Shown here in pieces: positions 53,581-61,595 of a DNA stretch of 64,000 nucleotides. The stretch is from NCBI GenBank assembly GCA_024235795.1, contig JACKLR010000001.1, positions 248,001 to 312,000 on the forward strand, read 5' to 3'. The notes beneath the pieces were generated by a model, which had not been told where the DNA came from, ran no database searches, and saw nothing but the letters and a program-made list of their open reading frames with translations. Source of the DNA: Burkholderiales bacterium. Lineage in GTDB: Bacteria; Pseudomonadota; Gammaproteobacteria; Burkholderiales; Nitrosomonadaceae. Each line of letters starts with the position of its first letter. Position 1 is the stretch's first letter. The position numbers and the translations under genes are program-made.

Positions 53581-53814
53581 TACACCCTGTCTGAACCCGA
53601 AAATTTGCGTTTTAAAGTGGCTCCATTAGACCGAAAACGGGTGGCTCCATTAGGGTGAAATTTGACAGCATAGGCTTCGTGCAGCGCACCATTCAGCTTG
53701 TTGGATGTAAATCCACGAATTTCATGCACTTCTACATGCTCATTTTCTTCTGTTTTGAGCAGGTGCGCCGCCATTTGGCGCGACCTGCCCCGCTGCGAGG
53801 CCTTCAGGATCATG

Positions 53815-54204
53815 CTATTCTGCTTTCAAACCAAGTGCCTGTATCAACTGGCGACGCATCCAGAGAATAATATTGTAGGCTTCGTTAAGGCGTTTCTCTG
53901 TATCAGGATTGACCGGCAATGAACCGGTATTGGCAGCCTTTGCCAGTTGGTTAATGTTGTTGGGTATGCGGGATTGTCCCAATACCCCTATAAGCCTTGC
54001 AAGCGCCTGCTCATCCTTTACAGGTGAGCGCCCCTTGGTTCTGCGGATTGAAACATTTTCCTTGAAAAGGCAGGAACGTATAAATTCGCTCAAAGAAATA
54101 CCATGAGCCATGCGTTCCAATTTCTGCCGCTCTTCTTGCGTGAAGCGGATTGAATACGGAGATAGGGGCTTATTTCCGTTAAAGTCATCTTTAAAGCTTG
54201 TCAT
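53815..54204 (-). CDS. mobC: MobC-like relaxosome accessory protein
   Basis: About 129 residues from the ATG at 54204 (MTSFKDDFNGN); a GTG at 54234 is possible. SPYSIRFTQEERQKLERMAHGISLSEFIR is a ribbon-helix-helix DNA-binding domain; IPNNINQLAKAANTGSLPVN matches the MobC/TraJ family motif for relaxase interaction. It would open oriT for the relaxase encoded next. The oriT-like hairpin is about 110 bases upstream. Confidence 0.9.
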   Translation of the reverse strand: MTSFKDDFNGNKPLSPYSIRFTQEERQKLERMAHGISLSEFIRSCLFKENVSIRRTKGRSPVKDEQALARLIGVLGQSRIPNNINQLAKAANTGSLPVNPDTEKRLNEAYNIILWMRRQLIQALGLKAE

Positions 54205-54311
54205 TTCTACACCATCTAGAAATTGACTGACCACAAAAACATGACAAAAATACTAATAATATCAATATGTTATGAAGATAATTTTCGTTCAGTCAGTCCA
54301 ATTGCTGTAAA

Positions 54312-54360
54312 AAGCAGGACAAGCTGGTTGCGAACCCCCCGCAACCAGCTTATCCTGCTT
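54312..54360. other. oriT-like hairpin with an IncP-type nic sequence
   Basis: Two 21-base arms (54312-54332 and 54340-54360) pair with a single mismatch around the loop AACCCCC. The right arm contains TATCCTGC, which matches the IncP-type nic consensus YATCCTGY. It lies directly upstream of mobC-relaxase, where oriT is expected. The right arm is also the start of the 33-bp repeat. The exact nick site is not shown by sequence. Confidence 0.65.
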
Positions 54361-54368
54361 CATAATCA
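54336..54368 (+). repeat. Right direct repeat of island 2
   Basis: Exact 33-base copy of 42674-42706. It is followed by a diverged copy of the recombinase 3' end, just as the left repeat is followed by the long recombinase gene. Confidence 0.9.
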
Positions 54369-54563
54369 CAGGATAACAAGGATCGCCAGAAAACCTTGAT
54401 TTATGAGGTTTCATCAATCTCGCTAATTGTATTGTTTTTGTCAGACAGCTTTTCTTTTGAAGAAAATTCATCAGACCAAGAACCGTCCTAGCAACCAGTT
54501 TTTTAGATCACCTGATTCAGTCATCACTTTTATTTGCTGCAACACAGGATCACTTTCGTTAGT
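54360..54563 (-). pseudogene. Relic of a second recombinase 3' end
   Basis: Read on the minus strand from 54563, NESDPVLQQIKVMTESGD aligns with NENDPLLQQVKMMTESGD of the recombinase at 42704-44203. The similarity continues as DNA into the 33-bp repeat, with stops and shifts. Only about the last 65 codons survive. Confidence 0.85.
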
Positions 54564-55054
54564 AATGGTCAACTAAAACTGGATGTAGACAAGCAGTGCC
54601 ATTTCCCGTTTGTGTTTGAAATTCAGTTTGTTTGGTTAAGTGTTTTGATACTGTTTGATTGGCTGCTTCTACGGAAGGCAAAATGGCATGGTTTATTAAA
54701 CCATGCGAGAAGGATCAAGTTGTCATAACAAGTCTGTTTTAAACAAACTGGATTAATGAAAAGCTTTACTGGGTGTGAGCATCAATAAATCACCTTTTCG
54801 ACCAGAAAATATTCGCTTATTTTAACATTTACGGTCGATTCGGACAGCACAAATTCGGTTATTTGTTATTAATATCAAATGTTTGTGATTATTTCAGAGG
54901 CGGCTAAGCATCGACCGCGACATAGCCGCGTTTATTCCCTCATGATGTCTATTAGGACGTCTCATTTTCTACGCCATCCTAGGTAACTTGCCTGAAATCG
55001 TATTACCATATCGCTGAATATTGGGTTAAACAAAGGGTAAAAACAAAAACATTT
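54369..55054. other. Decayed remains of a second tandem copy of the mobilizable element
   Basis: After the recombinase relic come an 11-codon relaxase piece (54907-54939, minus strand, GNKRGYVAVDA, compare GDRRGYVAVDL in the relaxase) and a mobC-start relic (54959-54981, TCATTTTCTACGCCATCCTA, compare TCATTTCTACACCATC). They lie in the same order as in the intact element. An AT-rich palindrome GCATGGTTTATTAAACCATGC-like structure (54686-54706) lies between. No complete gene is present. Confidence 0.65.
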
Positions 55055-55309
55055 TTATGAATTCTGTAATTTTTGGTCTATAAAACTGCTTAGGCTACCT
55101 AATGTTTTAAAAATATCCTCATTAATCTCTTCATCGTCTATTGATAAATTGAAATGTTCTTCTAGGGCAGTAATAACGTTAACCACAGACATGGAATCTA
55201 ACTCAGGAATACTACCCAATAAATTTGAATTTTCTGTCAGTGAATCCATCCTTTCAGGAATATCTAGTGCTTCACACAAAATTTTTTTTACTTCTTCAAG
55301 GTGCTGCAT
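55055..55309 (-). CDS. Acyl carrier protein (orphan)
   Basis: An 84-residue acidic carrier protein. The phosphopantetheine site is Ser in ELDSMSVVNV (about residue 39). The four-helix pattern and acidic second helix (TALEEHFNLSIDDEEIN) are normal. GGAGTAAAC provides the ribosome site. No fatty-acid or polyketide gene lies nearby, so it is not the housekeeping AcpP by context. Similar stand-alone ACPs occur in exopolysaccharide/PEP-CTERM loci; that link is speculative here. Confidence 0.9.
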   Translation of the reverse strand: MQHLEEVKKILCEALDIPERMDSLTENSNLLGSIPELDSMSVVNVITALEEHFNLSIDDEEINEDIFKTLGSLSSFIDQKLQNS

Positions 55310-56038
55310 GTTTACTCCATCTGTTTTTTTGACAAATAAAAATTTATAAATGTGCTATTGAATTTGATTAAAGGACAGAATACTCACTGCTGAAAAAAAA
55401 TCGTAAGGAAATAAGGCCGCAAACGTTAGCTCAAGTTTGTCCGCACAAAAAGCAATATGCTACCAGTTGATCTAACACCTAGAGAAGTACCGCACATAGA
55501 AATTAGGGATTAAATACCGAAATACAGCTATAAATTCAGCATCTTTTATTTTTTCAAGAAAAAAATGTGTCTCGCATCATTAACGGCGAGCAAACTATTT
55601 CCAAACAAACATCAGTAAAGCGCATAAAGCTAAGCACAAAGTAACATCGTATTTAAATGAGTTAACGCAAAATATGTTCGCTCCTCGGTTACCTAACAGC
55701 AATCCAACGAAACCAAAAATCTAAAATTCTTTCCGCTTTTATTGTCGACATAATAATATTTTTACGCCTTTCTGAACTATTACTAGATTATCGCATAAGG
55801 ATGACGAAATTGAGAGATTGCGTCATTAATTTATCTATGTATATAGCCCTTATATTTTTTTCAACCCCATAGTAGTATAGAAACGTTAAGCTCTGATTGG
55901 TGTTTATCGACAAGCAAGCAACAGCCTGCAAAAAAGGCTCTCTTGCCAGCCGAACCCTGCAAACAAGCAGGAGATAAAAAGTATCAGAAAAACCCAGGCA
56001 AAAAACACAGCAATCTCAACCGCGGCATCCCTAAATCA
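55310..56038. other. 729-base region without a recognised gene
   Basis: AT-rich with short frames only. A GC-richer part near 55920-55975 has AGCAACAGCCTGCAAAAAAGG-like repeats of GCCTGCAAA/CCTGCAAAC, without clear pairing. I see no RNA gene or promoter I can support. Confidence 0.5.
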
Positions 56039-57547
56039 TCAGTTCGGGCCTGCAAGCGTATGAATCAACAATTGGCGCATGTCAAATGATAGGCCTTCAC
56101 CCGATTGAATGATCTCGAAGTCCGGATTATCGGAATTCAGGTAGTCCAGCCCCCGTTCCCTGCCGGACGCTAAAAAATCATTTATCGCCAACCGGTAGGT
56201 TTTTGCCGCGTCTACCGGCTTTCCATTGATGAGCCATATCCCATTTTGCTGCTGCGCATTGTTCGACTGCAGAAATCCGCCGGTATCCTTGTTTGCCAAC
56301 CCCTGATCGAGGACTTTGGTCAACAGGCTGCCTTTGATTGTCGCCAGTTGCACCTGGCCGCCGAACGGCAGGATACGGATGACATCGTATACGGTAATTT
56401 TTCCCGGCGGCAGGGTATCGTCGATACGGATGGAACCGCTGTTATAAAGTGACAAATCGGCATCGGGATAAGCCGTCAGCATGCTGCCGGCGATCAGCCG
56501 GGTCAGGTTGGTTTGTGTGCTGCGCACACTGGATTCCAGGCCGTCGAGCGGTTCGGTGGCCGTAGTCACCACCCTTTCCGGTTCAAAGCCCTGCTGGCGG
56601 AAGGCATCAAATGCAATCGTCACCCACTGGTCAACAACGGCTTTTACTGCGGGGTCTTCTTCAAGCCGCTCATCAATCGGCACAAACCGGGGCTTGACTT
56701 CGGTCTGGCCGGTTGCCGGATCGAAATACAAATCGACGACGTACACCGAACGCACATTGGCATCGCCTTTCAGTATCGGTGCAAACCGGCTGCCGCGCCA
56801 GCGCTGGTAGTTGATATGTTCATGCCCGCCGAGCACCAGCCCGACCTGCGGGTTTTGCCGCACCAGCGCAACGTCATCGGCTATCGACTGATGCGTCAAC
56901 GCGACAATAAAATCCGCCTGCCTGGACAGTTGCGCAACCTGCTGGCCTGCCACCGCCAACGGGTCGGTATAACGCACATAGTCCGCTTTGTTTGCAGACA
57001 GCGTCAGGCCGAATAGGCCGATTTTGAACGTTTTGCCATTCCTGGGATTTGTAAAAGGAACAACGAGATTTTGCCGTACGCCGTCATATGACTGGCCATT
57101 GATATCGAACACATTGCTCGACACCCAGGCAAATTGTGCTTCCCGCATGCGCTGGCGGAACTGATTTTCTTTCAAATCAAATTCATGATTACCGAATGTG
57201 GCGTAGTCCAGCCCAAAACGGTTCAACACATCGACCATTTGCCGTCCGGCCAGACGGTCGCCCTGATATTCGGCGGTGCCGATTGCAGACGGACTGAACA
57301 AATCGCCGCCCAGCGTGGTAATGGTATTCGGATTGCGCGCCAATAATTGTTTTCTCAACGTCGCCACCCGCGCAATACCGCCTTCCCTGCCGCCACCGAC
57401 CGGCGTGATTTCGTAAATGTCATTAAAATGCAGGATAGTGACATGAATTCTGTGGTCTGCTTCGGTTGCGGGATCGGGGATGGTAGCGCAGGCTGAAATA
57501 AAAATTAAAATGCAAACCGACAACACGGCTAAGGACGGCTTTTTCAC
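56039..57547 (-). CDS. UshA-like 5'-nucleotidase/metallophosphatase lipoprotein
   Basis: Two-domain periplasmic phosphatase of 502 residues. The N-terminus has a lipobox ISAC (Cys about 19), so it is probably lipid-anchored. The metallophosphatase domain has ILHFNDIYEI (DxY variant of DxH), TLGGDLFSPS, YATFGNHEFDL, VALTHQS and LGGHEHIN. The C-terminal 5'-nucleotidase domain has NSGSIRIDDTLPPG and ILPFGGQV, binding the nucleotide base. It would release phosphate from nucleotides or UDP-sugars. The first ligand being DIY not DLH is noteworthy but known in relatives. Confidence 0.92.
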   Translation of the reverse strand: MKKPSLAVLSVCILIFISACATIPDPATEADHRIHVTILHFNDIYEITPVGGGREGGIARVATLRKQLLARNPNTITTLGGDLFSPSAIGTAEYQGDRLAGRQMVDVLNRFGLDYATFGNHEFDLKENQFRQRMREAQFAWVSSNVFDINGQSYDGVRQNLVVPFTNPRNGKTFKIGLFGLTLSANKADYVRYTDPLAVAGQQVAQLSRQADFIVALTHQSIADDVALVRQNPQVGLVLGGHEHINYQRWRGSRFAPILKGDANVRSVYVVDLYFDPATGQTEVKPRFVPIDERLEEDPAVKAVVDQWVTIAFDAFRQQGFEPERVVTTATEPLDGLESSVRSTQTNLTRLIAGSMLTAYPDADLSLYNSGSIRIDDTLPPGKITVYDVIRILPFGGQVQLATIKGSLLTKVLDQGLANKDTGGFLQSNNAQQQNGIWLINGKPVDAAKTYRLAINDFLASGRERGLDYLNSDNPDFEIIQSGEGLSFDMRQLLIHTLAGPN

Positions 57548-57718
57548 GGCGGGCTCCTTTGGGTTTTCCTGTAAGTTTTCAATTTATCAGCCCAAAAGTG
57601 TAGCATGCCGTTCAAAAAACATGCCTGGAAATTTCTTGAAATTGGATCGCCACCCAAGCTTAGCGTATAAGCTCCGTCCTCGTTACAATGCGATCCTGCC
57701 AGGTTGTGCGAAAGCTGA

Positions 57719-60577
57719 TTATGCAGACAGGGATCGCGGTTCGGAAAGCGCATTCCGAACTGCGGCGTGATTTTCTCTGACATACGCAGCCAGTTCATCC
57801 GCCGGCAGAGGACGGCTGTATATGTAACCCTGAATCAGCTCGCAGTTACACTGGGTCAGAAAATCAAGTTGCGCCTGTATTTCAACACCTTCAGCAACGA
57901 TTTTTTTATCGAGCGCATGCGCCATTGCGGCGATAGTCGCAGCGATGGCACCGCCTTCGCCGTTTTCCTGGATTTTACGCACAAACGACATGTCGATCTT
58001 GATGGTATCGAATGGCAATTGTTCCAGATACGACATCGATGAGTAACCCGTACCAAAATCATCAATGGACAGTTGCACACCGAGGTTCTTGAGTTTTTCC
58101 AGCATGGCCATCACAACTTCGGTATCGTCCATTAACACGCTTTCGGTAATTTCGAGTTCCAGACGATGCGGCGGCAGTTGATTGACTTCAAGCACATGTT
58201 CGACCAACTGAAAAAAATCGGGCTGTTGAAACTGCTTTACCGACACATTGACTGCAATATACTCCAGCTCAATGCCATCATTCAGCCATTGACGGAATTG
58301 CGCGCAGGCATCCTTTAATATGATGCGACCGACATCGACGATCAAGCCGGTATCTTCAGCAACCGGAATGAAATCACCCGGAGAAACAAATCCCTGCTCA
58401 GGATGATTCCAGCGCACCAGTGTTTCAACACCCTGCACCAATCCGGATTTTGGCTCAACCTGGGGCTGATAATACAAAACGAACTGGCTTTCGGTAATAG
58501 CATTGCGCAATTCACGTTCGATGGTGGCGCGTTTGTTGACTTCCACATTCATGTTTTCTTCAAAGAAAATAAACTGATTGCCGCCTTTTTCCTTGGCGCG
58601 ATACATGGCGATATCGGCGTTACGCATCAGGTCGGCAATCGTCTCACCATCCTGCGGATAAATAGCGATACCGATACTGGCGGCGAGTACATTTTTTTCG
58701 TTGTTGAAAATAAAGGGTTTGCCCAGAACGGCAATGATTTTCTCGGCGACGGACTGCGCGGACTGTTCCGAATCCAATTCGCTGATGATAATGGCAAATT
58801 CGTCTCCCCCGAGCCGCGCCACTGTATCGCCTTCATAAATGCAGCTGTGCAGACGCTGCCCTGCCTCACGCAGCAGTTCATCGCCAATCGAATGCCCGTA
58901 GCTGTCATTGACCATTTTAAACCGGTCCAAATCGATATACAGCACAGCCAGTCTGCGTTCGCTACGCTGATTCTGCGCGATTTCCTTTTGCAATTGCTCC
59001 ATAAAAAGAAAACGGTTCGGTAATTCCGTCAATGCATCGATACGCGCTTGCCGCAACAGTAATTCTTCCCGGTTTTTGGTGAACAGCGCAACGGCCACTC
59101 TGTCGGCAAAGTCATGGATTCGCTGCGCATCTTTTTGATCCCAGTTTGGCGGCGTTCTGAAGCCCAGCGAAATATAGCCGACCATTTGATCTTTCCAGCT
59201 CAGCGGTAAAATAAACAAGTGGTTCAAACGCTTCAGCGCAGGTTCTATTTTCTGACTCAGACCGAGCTTATCGATAGTCTGACGATCAATCCAGACGCCT
59301 TTGGAACCAACCTGCAGCAATTGATGCATATGGCTTGAAATATCGTAATCCAGCGTGCGGATGTGTTTTTGTTTCACATCCAGCAGGTGCAGAGCCGCTT
59401 TCTCGGGCGCGTCCTGATCAAATACAGAAACCGCCGAAAAATCGGCCCTGATCATGCCATATAAATGCGCCAGCACATACCGTACAATTTTGTCGATATT
59501 GAGTCCGGACAGTATTTCCCGGTCAATCAGCGACAACGCGGTCATTGTTTTAAATTGCACGCCCAATTGCGCAGTCATCTTATTGAAGGAAGCCGCCAGT
59601 TCGCCAAATTCGTCGGCACTGATCACATCTACCTGTGTGGCGAAATCGCGGTTGCCGAGCCTGCGCGTCCCTTCGATCAATTTTTCCAGCGGCACCAGAA
59701 CGCGCCGGATCTGAATCATGCTGAACAACAGGATGACCAGCACCGAAAGAATGACACTACCCCAGAATATGGTCCTGAATCGGGCCATATTGCCCAGCGC
59801 GTCCGCTTCAGGCTGAATTGCGGCAACCAGCCAGCGCGGCGTAAGAAAATGCGGCTCGAGAAATATTTCCTGATAGTTGGCGATATACCGGATATCACCT
59901 TCATCCCAGTGATATTCGCCTTTAGTCTGATGCGCAGTCTGTTTTAACGGTTGCGCGACATTGACGGCTTCCGGCTTGTTCGCGCAAAACAGCACGGCGT
60001 ACTGTTCATTCGTCACGCATAACCCGATATCCAGCGGTAATGTCTCGGGATCGCCCCAGAGATAATCCGGCCTGATCTGCGCGATCAAGATACCTTTTTC
60101 CAATGCTTCGGCATTCAATGCGGTCAGCAACACTATATTGTTTCCAGCGCCCTTCGATTGTGTCTTCAAAACAGTCCTGCCTGATGCAAGGTGCTTTAAC
60201 GCCGCTGCATTCAAAGACTCAATAGCTTGTAGTTCACCCAACAGTTTTTTTGTACTGCCGTCAGATCGTAACAGGGTCAGACTGCGAATTCTCTGAATCA
60301 ACTGATTGTCCGTTTCAAACGTGTCAGAACCATTGGCAAGCTTTGTCACGGCATCTTGCAGCACTTGTTCGGCAAGCAGTAACCGTTCGTATATCACTTT
60401 GTTGTAGCTGTTGCTGGCTGCGGCCAATTGATGATGCGCTTTTTTCAACAGCATATCATTGGATTCCGAATAAGACAGATACGCCAGAAAAGATACCGGA
60501 ATGAACGTCGACAAGACAAAAAACATCAACATCCGGCGGGCAACCTTGCTGTGAAAGATTTTTTTCTCTGGCTTCAT
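57719..60577 (-). CDS. Sensor protein with HAMP, GAF, GGDEF and EAL domains
   Basis: A 952-residue membrane protein for cyclic di-GMP turnover. Helices at about 15-32 and 268-290 bracket a periplasmic sensor region (dCache-like). Then come HAMP (about 290-345, RRVLVPLEKLIEGTRRLGNR), GAF (about 355-500), GGDEF with the intact motif ARLGGDEFAII (about 595) and EAL. In the EAL domain the motif is ETLVRW; NVSV, ELEITES, DDFGTGYSS, IKID and AEGVE keep the metal and catalytic positions. The I-site Arg (RxxD) before GGDEF is not present (YEGD). Both activities look possible; the net direction is unknown. Confidence 0.94.
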   Translation of the reverse strand: MKPEKKIFHSKVARRMLMFFVLSTFIPVSFLAYLSYSESNDMLLKKAHHQLAAASNSYNKVIYERLLLAEQVLQDAVTKLANGSDTFETDNQLIQRIRSLTLLRSDGSTKKLLGELQAIESLNAAALKHLASGRTVLKTQSKGAGNNIVLLTALNAEALEKGILIAQIRPDYLWGDPETLPLDIGLCVTNEQYAVLFCANKPEAVNVAQPLKQTAHQTKGEYHWDEGDIRYIANYQEIFLEPHFLTPRWLVAAIQPEADALGNMARFRTIFWGSVILSVLVILLFSMIQIRRVLVPLEKLIEGTRRLGNRDFATQVDVISADEFGELAASFNKMTAQLGVQFKTMTALSLIDREILSGLNIDKIVRYVLAHLYGMIRADFSAVSVFDQDAPEKAALHLLDVKQKHIRTLDYDISSHMHQLLQVGSKGVWIDRQTIDKLGLSQKIEPALKRLNHLFILPLSWKDQMVGYISLGFRTPPNWDQKDAQRIHDFADRVAVALFTKNREELLLRQARIDALTELPNRFLFMEQLQKEIAQNQRSERRLAVLYIDLDRFKMVNDSYGHSIGDELLREAGQRLHSCIYEGDTVARLGGDEFAIIISELDSEQSAQSVAEKIIAVLGKPFIFNNEKNVLAASIGIAIYPQDGETIADLMRNADIAMYRAKEKGGNQFIFFEENMNVEVNKRATIERELRNAITESQFVLYYQPQVEPKSGLVQGVETLVRWNHPEQGFVSPGDFIPVAEDTGLIVDVGRIILKDACAQFRQWLNDGIELEYIAVNVSVKQFQQPDFFQLVEHVLEVNQLPPHRLELEITESVLMDDTEVVMAMLEKLKNLGVQLSIDDFGTGYSSMSYLEQLPFDTIKIDMSFVRKIQENGEGGAIAATIAAMAHALDKKIVAEGVEIQAQLDFLTQCNCELIQGYIYSRPLPADELAAYVRENHAAVRNALSEPRSLSA

Positions 60578-60585
60578 GAGATAAC

Positions 60586-61068
60586 TTAATAATCCTCTGC
60601 ACGCCCGATAAAACGGCCGTTATTGGCCCGCACAATATCGTCGCGGCTGGCTTTTGCGGTTAACGGCGACACACTCGCACCGTCTTTGCCCATACTGTAA
60701 AGATCGAAGTCCGAATTGATCGGCACCAGATTATGATCTTTACGGGCCTGGCCTTTTCCTTTTAATTTCGGATCGGATAAATTTAAATACTGATAAGGAT
60801 TACCCCAGGGATCCTGCATCGTATGCATGCCGACAGTTTTTAATGAATCCGGAAATTGATTTCCATTGCTTAAAGCGTAGATTGTAATGCTTTTTGAAAT
60901 CGCCCCGATGTCTTGGATTGCCTGTGCAGAACGTGCACGGTCGATATAGTCGCTGTAGATCGGCCCGGCAATCGTGGCGAGAACACCGATAATCGCCACG
61001 ACAACAAGCAGCTCGATAAGGGCAAAAGCATGCCCCAGCCTACGGATGCTGATTTTATCCTGTAACAT
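60586..61068 (-). CDS. GspG-like type IV/type II prepilin
   Basis: A 160-residue pseudopilin-like protein. The class III signal is RRLGHAFALIELLVVVAIIG, with Glu at position +5 of the mature protein. The residue before the cleavage point is Ala (HA/F), where Gly is usual. The C-terminal domain has MQDPWGNPYQYLNL and DFDLYSMGKDGA, the calcium-loop region of GspG. No other secretion genes are adjacent, so it may belong to an unlinked system or a stand-alone pseudopilin. Nine bases upstream of the GGDEF-EAL gene, possibly co-transcribed. Confidence 0.85.
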   Translation of the reverse strand: MLQDKISIRRLGHAFALIELLVVVAIIGVLATIAGPIYSDYIDRARSAQAIQDIGAISKSITIYALSNGNQFPDSLKTVGMHTMQDPWGNPYQYLNLSDPKLKGKGQARKDHNLVPINSDFDLYSMGKDGASVSPLTAKASRDDIVRANNGRFIGRAEDY

Positions 61069-61595
61069 TTTGTTAATTTAGGATATTTTCATAAGAATTA
61101 CATTCCACCTATCATGATCTTAATAAAACCGGGACTTTATTTTGACTGATAGAGAGTTTAAGATTCCACGGAATAAAATCATTAAAGACCTTTGCACGGC
61201 AAAATGCCACATGTGAATGAATGGAAAGTTAACATACGGCGTAAGTAGTTTTTTTTAATACCGCAACAAAATTATTTGCTTTAAAATTAACGTTCAGTTT
61301 TAATTTAATTTTTTATTTTAAATAAAATTTTCCTTACAATTATAAGCTTGAATCTTTGATTCTATGGCAGGAACAGATGTTCTTTTTATCTGTTTTTAAA
61401 CGAATTAATGAACCACCATTTTTACAGCAAACTGAAAAATAAGTACGAGCAACCTGAGCTGATACTTGCCTGTAAGCGATTGTTTTATATGCTTGGGAAT
61501 CTGCTACCAGTCGGATCTCCACCCAGTTTCATGGAAACTTTCCAATCAGACGGTTTCAAATCCTCAAGCGATGAAAAATCAGACAATTACGGGCA
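61069..61595. other. 527-base AT-rich region without a supported gene
   Basis: Mostly A/T runs (61240-61340). A 63-codon frame at 61408-61599 has no ribosome site and overlaps the next gene start, so it is not called. The region separates the divergent pilin and acylase genes and must hold their promoters. Confidence 0.5.

Larger units (their letters stand above)
51059..53667 (+). mobile_element. IS21-family insertion sequence
   Basis: A complete 2609-bp IS with istA and istB. The ends start with TGTCA and are inverted repeats (TGTCAGTTTTCACCCCTATA / TGTCAAATTTCACCCTAATG). Inside the left end the unit TTTCACC(N)TAATGGAGCCA is repeated four times, and the right end has two copies; such multiple end repeats are typical of IS21. 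The flanking duplication is GCATA (51054-51058 and 53668-53672). It interrupts the relaxase gene in opposite orientation to it. Confidence 0.95.
49889..53813 (-). pseudogene. MOB-type relaxase interrupted by an IS21-family element
   Basis: The gene starts at 53813 (MILKASQRGRSRQMAAHLLK) and codes 49 residues to 53668. It resumes after the IS at 51053 with MSRGTKCSKF and runs to 49889, 436 residues in all. Removing the IS and one copy of the 5-bp duplication restores the frame exactly. The metal-binding His pair is in EGRRHAHCVWSRID. The rest is helical and ends in a long Gln/Glu/Arg-rich coiled coil. It follows mobC with one base between stop and start. It would nick oriT to start transfer; the interrupted gene cannot make full-length enzyme. 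Confidence 0.92.

Noticed and set aside
53520..53813. 97-codon minus-strand frame as a gene of its own
   Set aside because: It is a chimera: the first 49 codons are the relaxase N-terminus and the rest reads into the IS21 right end.
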